The notes under the pieces: generated by a model | What the model was told of the DNA's origin: nothing | Database searches by the model: none | The model's input: only the letters and a program-made list of their open reading frames with translations | Source of the DNA: Erinaceus europaeus | Lineage: Eukaryota > Chordata > Mammalia > Eulipotyphla > Erinaceidae | Assembly: GCF_950295315.1 (NCBI RefSeq) | Contig: NC_080171.1 | Coordinates: 116,803,064-116,867,063, forward strand | Reading direction: 5' to 3' | DNA: 64,000 bases | Translations under genes and position numbers: made by a program | Part shown: positions 45,801-58,299 of the stretch, in pieces | Layout of the letters: each line of letters opens with the position of its first letter | Position numbering within the stretch: position 1 is the first letter of the stretch

Positions 45801-47904
45801 GACATGAAAGGTGCCCACCCTGCACCAACTTGGAAGTGCCTCCGTCATCGTCTGAATCCTATAGAACTCAGACTCCAAAAAGACAGAGGGTCTGATTCAA
45901 TTCTCACCTACTTAAGTGTCCCAGCAAAGCGCTCATTCATTTGTTCCACGAATATTTATTGAGAGCCTACTAATGTCAGGTGTGGCACTAGGTCCTGAGA
46001 GGCCACGTGCACTAAGCCAGGCACAGGTCTCTGCACTCATGGAGTCTGTAGTTTAGGACAGGAGGCATCTGATAATTCCTTAATTACGGTTTTGGTGCTA
46101 TGTTGCTACTGGAAATAGGTGAAAGCATATAACCTTTTTTTGGGGGAAGGGGGTTTCCAATTAGGAAAATGCCCAGTGGGAGCAGTTAAAAGTTAAAGGT
46201 GAGACTTTATTATACAGTAAAGGCAGAACTGCCCAGAATTGGTAGATGAGGAGGACACGAAGGAGTAGGAAGTCAAATCTCAAGTTAGAAGACTCCTGGC
46301 TGGAAGAAGTTTGGTGCCCAAGGTGATAACAAGATGTAGCCATGTGTCTGAGGGCAGGTGGCCAAGGAGAAGCCTGGAGGAAAAGCCCAGAACACAGGGA
46401 GGCTGGAATTAGGTTCCCATCAAGCCCGGCATCTTGTTAAGCACCACATTGATCAGCGTGTAAGAGTTTGAAACACCATTCTTAGTCTTGGCTCCTCTGT
46501 AGTGGTGTGGTTGGGGCAAGGTGAGAGAAAAGCTTTTAGGATGCTTTGTGTGTGTATGTGTGGAGGGAAGTGTCATAGACTGGAGATTACAAATGCTTTG
46601 GTTAGGATGGAGGGAGAAGAGATGAGAAGTGGAATGGCTTGGGAATATATTCAGGAGACAGAATGGATAGGGGTGTAACCCAATGGGTTTAAGTGGGCAG
46701 GGATCAAGGGTGAATCCCAGTGTTTGTCATGAAGAGATTTACCCAAGAGGTACCTTTTTTTTTTTTTTTTTTTTTTTAAGACGAACTGACTGGAGACTAG
46801 ACAGACTTTGTACTGGGAAGGGATGGGCTGCCAAGATTAAGGTCATGTGGAAACTCCCCAAAGAGATGTGAAGTAGAGAGTAGACCTGGAGAACTAGAAT
46901 GTAGATCCAGATGTGATGCAGAGAACATCAGTTATTGGGAATCAGTCTGAAGCCAAGGGGAGAGTATGGGGAGAGCCAAGAGGGAGAGTGTGTAGAGAAA
47001 AAAAAAGTAGCTCAGACAGAACCTTGGTCAGCTCCAATGTCTAAAGGTGTAGCGAAAGAAGGGAGTACAAGGTTTAACTGCTCTTATTTCTAAGAAGTCA
47101 CAAAGATCAAGGCAATAGGATCAAGCGACGTGCAAACCATTGTTAACCTAGAGAAGAGCCATGTCTGAGGAGGGCAGTCAGAATGAAGGGTGTTTTGAGA
47201 TGTGAATGGGGAATAAGAAAATGACCCCATGAACTTGGAGGAAAGGGGAGACTGTGAGGAAGAAAGACACCTGGATCCAGAAGTAGGCTTTCATCATCAG
47301 AAAAGGAAAAAAGGGATGTATGGATCCTCCTGGAAGGAATATTGCAAGAAGAGGCAGAAGTCCTGGCGGAAAAGGGGAGAAGTGGAGGAAAAGCCTTTGA
47401 AAAGGGTGGCCAGGAATGAGACTCCCCAAAGCATCTGTATAGGTTTTCCCCTTGTTTGATGGGAGGAAATACTCTTCATTTGAATACAGACAGAAGCAGA
47501 GTGAGTAGAAATGGCTGCACATGGGCTCCCGTATACTGGCATGCGGCAGAATCCCTAACTGGTGCGTTCTCGTGTTCTTGCAGCGTTTGCCATATTACAG
47601 CAGAGGAACTTTCAGTTTGGAGGAAAATGGTGACTGTGAAATTGCATGTGTGTGTGCATGTGTATGTGTATGTGTGTGTGCACATGTGTGTGTGTGTGTG
47701 TGTGTGTACTTGGCAGCCTTTATTATGACATTCATTAGAACAGGAAGAAGTAGAAGAGCCAATCAGTGCATAGATATTTGGAGGAAAACCTTCTCCAAGT
47801 TGTTGAACAGATGAGCAGACAATAGAGGTTGTCATCGCTTTCAAGTCAGTCTTGATTTGGGTCACTTGGTTATTTAGTGGCATAGGATTTAGGGTGAGAA
47901 GGGC
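42851..47904. other. Repeat-poor intergenic sequence
   Basis: About 5 kb without young SINEs or L1. An ancient repeat with ACGAATATTTATTGAGAGCC lies at about 45940-46090. Tracts: C run at 43228-43238, (TG)n at 44517-44532, poly(T) at 46756-46778, (TG)n at 47645-47707. No exon can be supported. Confidence 0.4.
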
Positions 47905-48040
47905 CAGGTGAGATAGCATAATGGTCATGCAAAGAGACTCTCACGCTTCAGACTCCCAAGGTCCCAGGCTCAATCCCATAAACCACCGTAAGACAGAGCT
48001 GATTAGTGAGTGCTCTGGTTATTAAAAATAATGTGTGTGG

Positions 48041-48084
<44 letters not shown>

Positions 48085-48085
48085 G
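47905..48085 (+). mobile_element. SINE type C ending in (GT)n
   Basis: CAGGTGAGATAGCATAATGG head, CCAGGCTCAATCCCATAAAC B-box region, GAGTGCTCTGGTTATTAAAA, then a (GT)n tract at 48031-48082. Confidence 0.7.
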
Positions 48086-51000
48086 GGGGTAGTTTAGGCA
48101 TTCACTGCATAATGAAATCCTTGTGGTAGGAACAAAAAGACTTATTAATCAAATAAAAATATTAATGCCAATTTTATTACTTAATAGAAGGTGTCCTAAT
48201 ATTAATACACTGTGACTTTCTGTATTTCTGAAAGAGTAGCTAATTATGAATGTACATGCACAGTAAATTGATTTTACCTTCCAACACTCCCCAGTCTAAC
48301 AAACTGAATCTCTAGTTGTTGGTAGAAAACTTCCATTCTGTTCTTGCCAATGAGTAAGTACATAAGGTCCACTCATCCTTAAGAAGTCTCGAGAATGTAA
48401 CTAGGCACAGTTGGCACCTGGTAGACAGGGCCGAAGTCTCCCTCCTTGGTGTTTCACATTTAATCCTTTTCACTTGAGGAAGACTGGTCCTGAAATGAGT
48501 GCGGCCTAGAATGTTCCTAGATGTGATCCTTTCTGATGTTCTCATCTCCTTGAACTTTTTTTTTTTTGGGGGGGGGAGCACTCAATGACACAGACCAGAC
48601 TTTGTTTTCTCATAGCTAAGAGGCCCTCACTCTTCCTCCTCAGGCTCTGTGAGTTCTTCCTCAACACTGGCTGCTTCTGACTCCAAATTCTCTTGGGGAC
48701 AGCTAATCTCTAGCGCTAAGGGACCTTTTGCCATTGATATATTTTTTTCCCCTCGCATTCTGAGATGCCTCTCTGCTTTGCCTCAGTGTCAAAAGGTTCT
48801 ATTCCCTCATTCTATCCAATGTGACACAGTGGCATTGTTCTCCTGCAACGTTTCCTAGTACTCTCAGCTTTCTCAGTCCTCCTTTCTTCGCCCTTGTCTC
48901 TCCACTACCAAATAAGATGAATTACAGTGGGAAAACAATTACTTGATACTTATTCGCGCAAGAGGTTTTTAAAGTATTTAAGGAGATGCCTGCAACCTCA
49001 GAGTTGAAATGATAAAAGCTCATATCTACACTGTAAAGGGCGATTTGTCACCCATGAACTGGATTCCAAACAGCATCTATAGTCAGGACTACAGTGGAAT
49101 AGATTTCCCTCTGCTGGCACCACTGAGAATCCCAGGCAGCTCGGCTTCATACCTGGTGTGTTTCATTAAGGGATAAAGACAGGAATTCTGTAAACCTGGA
49201 AATGCAGCCCCCTTGGAAATGGAAAGACAAGTTGTTTCTATGTCCCCTGGGACCTCCTCTCAGCTCTGTTTTATTTTAGGAGATCTCTTAGCATCGCTTG
49301 GGAGAGGCGGCCTTTGTTTGAAAGTCGAGTGACTCAGAGTTTGTGATAATGTCCTTTGCAGCTTTACTCTTACTCTAAAATCAAAAGCAGAGTGGCTGCA
49401 TGGTCTGGGGGGTGAGGTGGGCAGGGATGGCCTTGCACAGAGTGGGAAGTGGGGGAGACCATGAGACAGAGACCCGGGGAAGGACACATTGGACTCTCAT
49501 CCTAACTCCTCCTCCAAGCCATTATTCCTTGTGGGTGTGGTAGGGTTGACCCCATGATTTCTAAGGACTCTTCATCTTATGTGTGTGTTCGCCACTTCCC
49601 CAAAGGGCATGGTCACCTGAGTGGTCACTGAGGAGCAGTAGACCACCTGGCGGTCAGTTATGTGAGATGCTCATTCATGGTGACTGGCTCCCTCTGTGAC
49701 TGGACCTGGGTGGCTGAGTTTGCTGTGAAACTCCCCCTTTTGAGGTCATTGCCTCAGTAAGTCTCTGTTTTCTGGTGTCACTGGGACATCCAGTAGGACT
49801 TGGTATGTCCTTACGTATCTTTCCCTTCCAAAGAGCACAGAAAAGCTCTCAAAACATGTCTTTCCCAGTCTTTTGAACCTTTGCCCCCTTGTCGCTTCAC
49901 AGAGAAAGATGCTCTTGCAAAAGTACTACCTGAACTGCCAACCTATTTCCCTCAAGACGGGCTGGTTGTTTCGGGTCTTTAATTTTGGTCACAATTGTCT
50001 CCTTCACCCTCTTCCTCCACCAAGTCTCTCCTTGGACACCACACCTCCACTCTGTCTTGTCTCTCTTTCACAGACAAATTTCTTGAAAGCAGTGTCTGTC
50101 AGTGACCTTTGCTGCCTCCCTGAACTTTCCCTCCCATCCACCACCACACCACCTGGCTTTCTCTCTCATCTTCACTCCATCTCAGGGACACTTCTGACAT
50201 TGGGTTGCTAAACATAGTGGCTGAAAGATAGGAAAGAGAGCCCTTGTCTTCTCACAGCTAGGTAGTCCTCACTCTCCTGCCCCATTCCCAAGACTTTGTC
50301 CTTGATAGTGGATGTTGTTGGCTTCTTACCTTTCTCTAGAGCTGCTTATTTCCAGTGCCCAAGGGCCCATTGCTTTCGTTTTTTCCTTTGGGTTCTATCC
50401 CAGATGCTTTTCGGGTTTGATCTACACAGCCCCTGTGTCTGCAGGAGCAAAGGATGAAGCAGAGTGGAGTGGTTTCGACAGGCAAACTTAAATGCCCAAG
50501 TTCAGAAGAAATATGCTTTTCCTTCAGAATCATGGATGGGAACTCCATGAGCTTGCACATAGGAACGCAGCATTTGTGGCAATGAGGAAGCCTCAGCTGG
50601 CATGCCTGGTTCACACCAGCTCCTGTGTGGCCAGGGAGGGGGGGGGCCCTCACACACTGGGGGGGGGGGGGGGAGTCTCACACACAAACACACATCTGTG
50701 AGACTCTGGTAGGGCTATTTGCTCTAGAAGGGATCTTGGAGGTGTTAGGGTGGTGTGTGTACTGGAATTGTGACAAGGAGATCCCAAGAGGCTCAGCATA
50801 TCAGGAGAAGCTGAGGTGTGGGGGTGTATCCAAGTTGTTAGTGGGGATTTTCTGAACAGAAAGGCCAGTCGCATTTTCTAGCTGGATAATACGCCTACCA
50901 CCTTAGGTATAAGCAGCCCGTGTGGACTCTGGACCCACTCTGAGGTGGAGACCAGCAGAGGCAAGGTCTTTAACTTCCAGAAGGGTGACATGGAATGCCC

Positions 51001-51394
51001 CCTCCAAGCCCAGGTGCCCTTCTGGAGAAAGATGAGGGCAGTGGGAGAAGACAGGACGTTTCCCTTGCCCATCCCATTGGGCAGGAACAGTTGGGACCTA
51101 CCAGGTCAACCTGCAAGTTTACTCTGCAGCCTTTCTCAGGGATCTGAGAGCCAGAGGATTATCCAGGTAGTCAAAGGAGATCAATAACCCACACTTTCTG
51201 ACACATGTGAGTAACATGAGGCATTTAAACATTTTGCAAAAAAGCTGGAACGGACCTTGACAACACTTTAAAATATACATACATAATGATAAGCATATAT
51301 TCTGTAGAGTAACATGAAACAAGATGATGAAATACCAAACAAGAGCAGAACTTGTGTGTTGGACTTTGTCAGATTTTAAAAAAGGTTCATTATT
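48086..51394. other. Repeat-poor intergenic sequence
   Basis: No gene recognised. G runs at 50638-50646 and 50660-50674. The text near 50080-50180 could be an ancient repeat, not resolved. Confidence 0.4.
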
Positions 51395-51505
51395 TTTATC
51401 AGAACTGTACAACTTTGCCTTATGATGGTGTGAGGGATTGAACCTGGGACTTCATAGCCTCAGGCAGGAAAGTCTTTTGCATAATCATTATACTATTTCT
51501 ATTCT
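51395..51505 (-). mobile_element. SINE type C fragment, antisense
   Basis: GCCTTATGATGGTGTGAGGG, ATTGAACCTGGGACTTCATA, GCCTCAGGCAGGAAAGTCTT. Confidence 0.7.
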
Positions 51506-51563
51506 TAGTTATGTCACATTTTATATGAATAAAAAGTAGAGGAAATGCCAAGAATGGAATTCT

Positions 51564-51808
51564 TTTTTTTTTTAATTGTTGTTGTAGTTATTATCATTGT
51601 CATCGTTCTTAGATAGGACAGAGAGAAATGGAGAGAGGAGGGGAAGACCGAGAGGAGGAGAGAAAGACAGACACCTGCAGACCTGCTTCACTGCCTGTGA
51701 AGCGACTTCCCTGCAGGTGGGGAGCCGGGGGCTCAAACTGGGATCCTTATGCTGGCCGTTGTGCTTTGCACCACGTGCGCTTAACCTGCTGCGCTACCGC
51801 CCAACTCC
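51564..51808 (-). mobile_element. SINE type A, antisense
   Basis: Full head at the right (CTGCGCTACCGCCCAACTCC). Perfect direct repeats CCAAGAATGGAATTCT at 51548-51563 and 51809-51824. Confidence 0.92.
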
Positions 51809-51865
51809 CCAAGAATGGAATTCTATGAGTGGCTGCCACATGGATGGATTTTAAAAATATTCTGG

Positions 51866-51985
51866 GGTGCTGGGAGCTGGTTGATCCAGTAGACTACACA
51901 CATTACTATATGCAGGACCTGTGCTTGAGCGCCCTGCCGCTCTGAGAGCACCAAGCTCTCTCCCTGAAAGGGAGAGACTGACAGG
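51866..51985 (+). mobile_element. Old tRNA-derived SINE
   Basis: GCTGGGAGCTGGTTGATCCA head and a diverged B box. The 3' end is uncertain. Confidence 0.4.
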
Positions 51986-52044
51986 TGGGGTGTCTTTTCA
52001 GACCTCCCATCTCAAGGATGGGAGAGTTTCCCTATGCTCTACCA

Positions 52045-53455
52045 TTATCCCACAAAAGTTAACTTCAAATTTATCAAAGATATGGACGTTAGACCAGAAA
52101 CCATCAAATACAGAGAAGAAAACATTGGCAGAACACTTCACAATGTCTGTTTGGGAAGTCTCTTCAAAGACTTGAATTTAACAGCAAGGAAAACCAACAA
52201 AATAACCACTGCAGCTACATCAAACTGAAAGGCTTGTGTACTGCAAAGGGGAGTCATCATCTAAACAGAAAGTCACCTCACAGAAAGAGAGAGAGATCTT
52301 TATATGACAGAAATCACTATACTAAAAAACAAATCCCCAAACAAAACAAGCAAAAGCCACTGTCAGCCAACCAAAACCTCATTAAAATAGGGTGATGGTG
52401 TGGACAGAATCTTTACCAGAGAAGAGATAACGAAAGCCAACAGACATGGAAAAAAAATGCTCTTACAGACATAGAGAAAAATGTACCTAGGATTCGAAAA
52501 TTTAACAAAAAAAGAAAAATGCAAGTAAATACAGTGCAAAATAGCATTTTACACCTGTGAGAATGTTACACACTGGAAAGAATAGAAGCGAATACTGGAG
52601 TGGATATATGGATAAAGGGACCATTCTAAACTGCTGGTAGAAATGTAAATTCAGGGGCCATGTGGTGGTGCATCTGGTTAAGCACACACATTACAGTGCG
52701 CAAGGGCCTGGGTTCAAGCCTCTGGTCCCCACCTGCAGGGGAAAGCTTCACAAATGGTGAAGCAGGGCTGCTGGTGTCTCTCTCTCCCCCTGCCTCAATT
52801 TCTCTGTCTCTATCCACTAATAATTAAGTAAAAAGATAAAAGAAATGCAAGTTCATCTAAGCTCTGTGAGAAGTTTGGAGATGTCTTGGAACACTTGAAA
52901 CGATCTATTATTATTATTGAGGACTAACATAGAGAAAGAAAAATCACATATCCAAAGAGATCTATGAACTCCTATGTTCATAGCAGCACAATTTATAATC
53001 GCTGCAACTTGGAAACAACCCAGATACTTGATGACAGATGAGTCACTAAGAAAGTGTGGTGTATATACATGATGGAATAGCACTAGCTAATAAAAATGAT
53101 GAGGTCATCTCTTTGCCTCATCTTGAATGGTTCTCAAAGGAATTCTGTTACGTGAGAGACAAATCCAAAAGAGAAGGACCAATACCAGATGAATTCATTT
53201 GCAGGTGGGACTTCACAAATAAGGAAAGGGAAAACAAGTGGTGAAACTTGGCCTAGGTATTATGGATTGCCCCGGAATAGAGGACTTGGATGAGGTGGGG
53301 AAGCAAGGGAGTGGATGTAGTGGCAGTGTTGGTCCTGGTATATAATGGTATGTTGGGGAAGATAGTGTTTTTGCAGACTCCTATCTTGAGGAGATAAGAA
53401 ATGCTACCAATGTGTCACAACTGTATTATAAACCATTGACTCTCCAAGAAAACAA
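52045..53455 (+). mobile_element. LINE-1 ORF2 end and 3' UTR, split by a SINE
   Basis: 52060-52140 encodes a recognisable ORF2 C-terminal block (DMDVRPETIKYREENIG). After the SINE at 52656-52845 the L1 resumes with the TATGTTCATAGCAGCACAAT and GGTGTATATACATGATGGAA segments and the 3' UTR. Several stops show it is dead. Confidence 0.8.
52656..52845 (+). mobile_element. SINE type B inside LINE-1
   Basis: GGGGCCATGTGGTGGTGCAT head to ATTAAGTAAAAAGATAAAAG tail. Diverged direct repeats AGAAATGTAAATTCA and AGAAATGCAAGTTCA. Confidence 0.88.
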
Positions 53456-53545
53456 TTTTTTTTAAACCTTTATTTATGGAACAGAGACAGCCAGAAATTG
53501 AGAGGGAAGGGGGAGATAGAAAGGGAAAGAGAGGCAATGATCACT
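53456..53545 (-). mobile_element. SINE type B fragment, antisense
   Basis: TTTATTTATGGAACAGAGAC, AGCCAGAAATTGAGAGGGAA. Only the tail half remains. Confidence 0.7.
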
Positions 53546-54540
53546 GTCTAACAAATCATCTAGTCACCTAGAAGCCTGAAACCATTCAAAGTTGTCTCAC
53601 ATGATTGGCAAGCTGGGGCTGGAGTCGGTGGGGTGCCGTAGTTCCTTGCTGTACACACCTCTCTGCAGGGTGAGGTATCTGCATGTTTTCATGGTCTTTC
53701 CCTGAGGACCAGTGATCCAGGGAAGCTCCAGGGCAGGACAAAATGCCTTGGAAGTTACACGCTGTGTTTTCTGTGACATCCCGTGGGTTATATGCGTAGG
53801 CCTTCCTCGTTGTGTGGGTGGGAGTGTCCATGGGCACAAGGGCCTAGATCTGAGGAGTCCTGGGGGGTGGGAGCAGGGTTTATTTTTAGAGGCTGGTTAC
53901 CGCAGTCTGACCTCCAGCTGCCAGTGAGCTCTGTCTTTTTCACAGGTGAAATATACTCAAAGATTTTTCTCAAGGCTTCCTAAGGTTCCCATTCCATTAA
54001 AGCATCTTGAAAATCTAGGCTTTTGTTAATTAAATCAGGCCCAAATGTGGCTGGGCTGCTCAGGAAAAACCCCCCACAACCTAAATATCTGTGAAGTTGA
54101 AGAGGCAATTTGCCTCTTTCATTCACCGGAAGGGTGACTTGGTTGGTGCTTTTGAACTGAGGTCTTTTTTTTTTTTAATGGCATTTCATTCAGACTATAG
54201 TCATTTGAAGGCAAAATTTCTGTCTTCAGTAAATCCATTTGCATGATGTCTCACACAGCTGGCCAATTGTAGTTTGACTACTGGCTAAAAACTAATTTCT
54301 TTTCCTGGGGGCTTCTCCACTGGGCTCTCCAATGTCTTGCTTGAGGTGACTTAGAAAGATGGTGGCTGGCTTCTTTCAGAAATGGGTGAGAATTTTGTTT
54401 TTATATGCTAGACTTAGAAAGTACATGCAGTAATTATTGAAGTGCCTGACTGTTCACAAGTGGGCAAGGCTGATTATGGGTTATCTTAGGGACTGGTTAT
54501 TGCATGAAACATGAAACTATGGAATATGTATTCACTCATA
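53546..54540. other. Unassigned intergenic sequence
   Basis: About 1 kb with no recognised gene or young repeat. Confidence 0.4.
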
Positions 54541-54728
54541 TACATATTTACATAAAAAAAATAAACCAAACTGTCTCCTAGACATTGTGTGAACTATGGT
54601 GGTTATGAGCTGAGGGTGGGGCACAGAACTTGGAGGTGCAGTGTGAAACTGGATGCTCTGATCTTATAATTTTGTAAACCAGCACTAAATCTCTAATAAA
54701 ATATTATAAATAATATTAAAAATAATTC
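54541..54728 (+). mobile_element. LINE-1 3' tail
   Basis: GAACTATGGTGGTTATGAGC, GATCTTATAATTTTGTAAAC, then TCTCTAATAAAATATTATAA. Confidence 0.55.
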
Positions 54729-54934
54729 ACCCCAAGAGCTCACACAAACACTAGTAGTGTAAAAAGATAGTTAAATATATGTAGTTTCAGTTTAAGTATG
54801 AGAAATAGAACATTAAAAGTAGCTTTCACTTAAAAAAAAATTTAAAACGCAACCTTTTAGTACAACAAGAATTGATGATAGGTGAAGACTTGCTAAAGTA
54901 ACATAGTGGTGTTATATTAGTAAAAGACCATGAA

Positions 54935-55450
54935 ATTTTATTTATTTGTTTGAGAATTTGGTCTGGAGTGGAGAACTCATCCCTCCCTCACCTTCCCCAG
55001 ATTCTTTTGCTTTGATACACTACACCTTGTCCAGTCCACATTTAGCTTTGTTCCTCCCTCCCTTTCCCCATATATGTAGTCCCGCTATCAGTGAGACCAT
55101 TCAGTATTTGTTTTTCTCCTTTTGGCTTATCCTGCTTAACTTGATATCTTCAAGTTTCATCCAAGATGATGCAAAGGAGATAACTTTTATCGCTTTTAAG
55201 AGCTGAGGAGTATTCCATCACGTATATCATAGGATTCTTAAATTTAATTTTTATTTATACAGTGGAAAATATTGACAAGACTGTATGATAAAAGTGGTAT
55301 ATTTCCACACAGTAGCACCCCCAGAACTCCCTATCTAATCCCCTCCCTTGAAAGCTCTCCTATTCTTTCTCTAGCTTCATAAAAGGTGTTAGGAAGCATT
55401 CCTGTGTCTTCAATGCTTTGCAAGAGCTCTTATAGTTTTTAATGACTTTG
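54935..55450 (-). mobile_element. LINE-1 3' UTR fragments, antisense
   Basis: 54935-55240 carries TTCTTTTGCTTTGATACACT and TTCATCCAAGATGATGCAAA. 55241-55450 belongs to the second subfamily (CCCAGAACTCCCTATCTAAT). Probably two insertions. Confidence 0.6.
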
Positions 55451-55454
55451 TAGT

Positions 55455-55760
55455 CAGGGTTGGGTGGTGGCACACCAGGTTAAGCGCACAGAGTACAAAG
55501 CCAAGGACCCATGAAAGGATCCTGGTTCAAGCCCCCAGCTCCCCACCTGCAGTGTGGCTGATTCACAAGTTGTGAAGCAGGTCTGCAGGTGTGTCTGTAT
55601 TTCCCTCTCCCTCTTTATCTTCCTCTCTCTCTCTCAACTTCTATACTATCCAATAAAACAGAAAAAAATGGCTGCCAGGAGTAGTGGGTTTGTAGTTCAG
55701 GCTCTGAGCCCCAGTGATAACCCTGTAGGCAACAAATAAATAAATAAATAATAGTTAAAA
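55455..55760 (+). mobile_element. SINE type A, long variant
   Basis: Head GGGTTGGGTGGTGGCACACC, B box GGTTCAAGCCC, GCAGGTCTGCAGGTGTGTCT, then the extension ATGGCTGCCAGGAGTAGTGG...GAGCCCCAGTGATAACCC and an AAATAAATAAAT tail. Confidence 0.8.
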
Positions 55761-56345
55761 AAAGATTTTGTCAAATTCATTTGTAAAAACATCTGGGCCT
55801 GGACTCTTATTGTTGGGGAGACTTTTTAATTTAGACATTCCCTCTTGGTTTAGTCTTGAGAGGGTATACTTTTCTAAAATTGTATCCATCCATTATAGAT
55901 TCTTCTAGTTTTGTTGCATATAGTTGTTCACTGAAGTTTTGTATGATGTTTTTGATTTCTGTGGTGTCATGATCTCTCCTCTTTCATTCATGATATGACT
56001 TGTCTGGGTCTTCTTTTGTTTTTCAGTGAATTTGGCCAAGAGTTTGTCCATTTTGTTTGCCCTTTCAAAGAATCAGCTCTTAATTTCATTGATATTTTGT
56101 ATGGCTCTTTTGTTTTCAATGCTCTTAATTTCTTGCTGTTAAGTTTTGTTATTTTGCTCCTTCTGTTTGCTCTGGATTTCTTTTGTTCTTTTTCTCTTTC
56201 AAGGGAGAAGTCAGGTTGCTTATTTGAATGTTTTCTTGTTTCTTTATGTGCACCTGTATGGCTGTGAATTTCCCTCTTCGTACTGCTTTAGCTATACACC
56301 AAACATTCTGATATCATGTATCTTTATTTTTCATTTGTTTCCAAG
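55761..56345 (-). mobile_element. LINE-1 ORF2 fragment, antisense
   Basis: TCTGGGCCTGGACTCTTATT, AGTTTGTCCATTTTGTTTGC and CTTAATTTCATTGATATTTT are typical antisense L1 ORF2 text from the reverse-transcriptase region. Confidence 0.75.
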
Positions 56346-56349
56346 AAAA

Positions 56350-56575
56350 TTTATTTATTTTCTTTTTTTTAATTAGTGACTTAATAATGATCGACAAGGT
56401 TGTGGGAGAGAAGGGGTACAATCCCACATAATTCTCACAGCCAGAGTTTCATATTCCATCCCCTCCATTGGAAACTTTCCTATTCTTTATCCTTCTCTGG
56501 GAGTATGGATCAAAGGTCTTTATGGGGTGCAGAAGGTGAGCGATATGGACAGTGTACAGTGCAAAGTCCTGAGCC
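56350..56575 (-). mobile_element. LINE-1 3' UTR, second subfamily, antisense
   Basis: GGTACAATCCCACATAATTC, TCTGGGAGTATGGATCAAAG, TTTATGGGGTGCAGAAGGTG. Confidence 0.65.
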
Positions 56576-57081
56576 ATTTTTTCTGCTTTCTGCTGATACC
56601 GGAGGAAGAACCGGGTCAAAGTAGCGATTGTATTCTGTAGGTAGCTCTCTCTCTCTCTCTGTCTCTGTCTCTCTCTCTTTTTGTTTGTGATTGTGCTTTC
56701 ATTTTCTGAAGCAAGAACTCATTAACAGTCTCTTCTAAAATGGACACAGAGTCAATTGAGACTTTACCTGGTTGAATCCATCAATATTCTAGAGTGTATA
56801 TAAGCTAAGATGGAAGCATCATGAGAATTGTAAAGATTGTGCTGTACTAAGCCCAAGCAACCAGAATTGTTGTGGGTAAGTTGGGTACCATTTTGATTAA
56901 AAAAAACACTTCATTTTGCAATAATTATATGTATGTATATGTATTTCCAACATAGAACAAGCTTTGCATATGCTCCATCTTGTTTTGCTATTGTTAACAT
57001 TTTCCATTTGTTGTCACTGTAGTATATTTTAGAAAACTGACATTAACATTACTATCAATTCCAAGTTTTATTTAATTTTCA
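56576..57081. other. AT-rich sequence without recognised feature
   Basis: Contains (CT)n at 56646-56680. No gene seen. Confidence 0.4.
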
Positions 57082-57261
57082 CCATTTATTTATTTATTGG
57101 TCAGAAATTGAAAGGAAGGGGGATATAGGGAGGGAGAGAGACAGACACCTGCAGCCCTGCTTCACCATTTGTGAAGCTTCCCCCTGCAGGTGGGGACCCA
57201 GGGCTTGAACTGGGTTCTGTGTAACATGTGCGCTCAACTAGGTGTGCCACCACTGGGCCCC
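57082..57261 (-). mobile_element. SINE type B, antisense
   Basis: TTTATTTATTTATTGGTCAG to GTGTGCCACCACTGGGCCCC. Confidence 0.85.
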
Positions 57262-57810
57262 TCACTAGTTTTTCCATGAAGGTTCATTTCATGTTCCAGG
57301 ATTCCATCTATATTTCTTTTAAAAACTATTATTGGGAGTTGGGTGATAGTGCAGCAGGTTAAGCACACGTGGCACAAAGCGCGAGGACCAGCCTAAGGAT
57401 CCCGGTTTGAGCCCCTGGCTCCCCATCTGCAGGGGAGTCGATTCACAGGCGGTGAAGCAGGTCTGCAGGTGTCTGTCTTTCTCTCCCCCTCTCTGTCTTC
57501 CCCTCCTTCTTCTTCTAGCGTTTGCCCTTTTTCCGTAGCCAGTCAACAGCGTCAGGTTGAGCCTGATGTAAAGTTTCGAGACCTCCTTTGAATCTGGAGA
57601 GGTGGCAGTCGTTGACTATGTGGGTCATAGTCTGTCTGTAGCCGCAGGGGCAGTTCGGGTCGTCTCTGGCTCCCCAGCGATGGAACATAGCGGCGCACCG
57701 GCCATGGCCTGTTCCATAGCGATTGAGGAGGGCTCAATCATAACATCCTAGGTCAAAACCGGGTTGACACTTGCAGGGGTCTGTGATGAGGTGTTTGTTC
57801 TTTACCTCAG

Positions 57811-58275
57811 TGTTGGTATGCATGAGACCCCTTCTGTTTCATTTGGTTTAAATCCCCCCTGCTTAACACTATTCTATTTACATAACCACTTCATTCTATT
57901 TATATAACCGCTGTTAACAAGCACCTCCCTCCAGGGCATTGGTTCAATCCCCACTGTTTCATGATATGTTTTTGCTCCACCCCCCTCCTTGTCACACCCT
58001 GATTCCCTCCTTGTCACACTCTGATTTTTACCAGTCACTTTTCTCTCCACCCTCTCTATGTCACATCCTGTTTCCACCCTACTTGGCAAGTATATATAAA
58101 GACAGCATTGTGAGTTTTAGAGTACTGTACTTTGAGTTTAACTTAGCTCGTCTTAGATTATGCTGCGTCCTGCATGAATAAAGAGATACTGCCTACAACC
58201 CAGGAGTCCCGGGTCATCTGTTACCTGCCCGTGAAGCCAGCCCGGTGAAAACAACCTAACCCGTTGAAAACAACA
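57811..58275 (+). repeat. 5' LTR of element 2
   Basis: 465 bp, TGTTGGTATGCATGAGACCC to GTTGAAAACAACA. TATATAAAG at about 58091-58099 is a TATA box candidate and AATAAAGAGA at about 58176 the polyadenylation signal. Confidence 0.92.
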
Positions 58276-58277
58276 TA

Positions 58278-58299
58278 TGGCGCCTACAACGTGGGACCA
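58278..58299 (+). other. Primer-binding-site region of element 2
   Basis: TGGCGCCTACAACGTGGGAC lies 2 bp after the LTR. It matches a lysine-tRNA site if the TA after the seventh base is an insertion. Confidence 0.65.
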
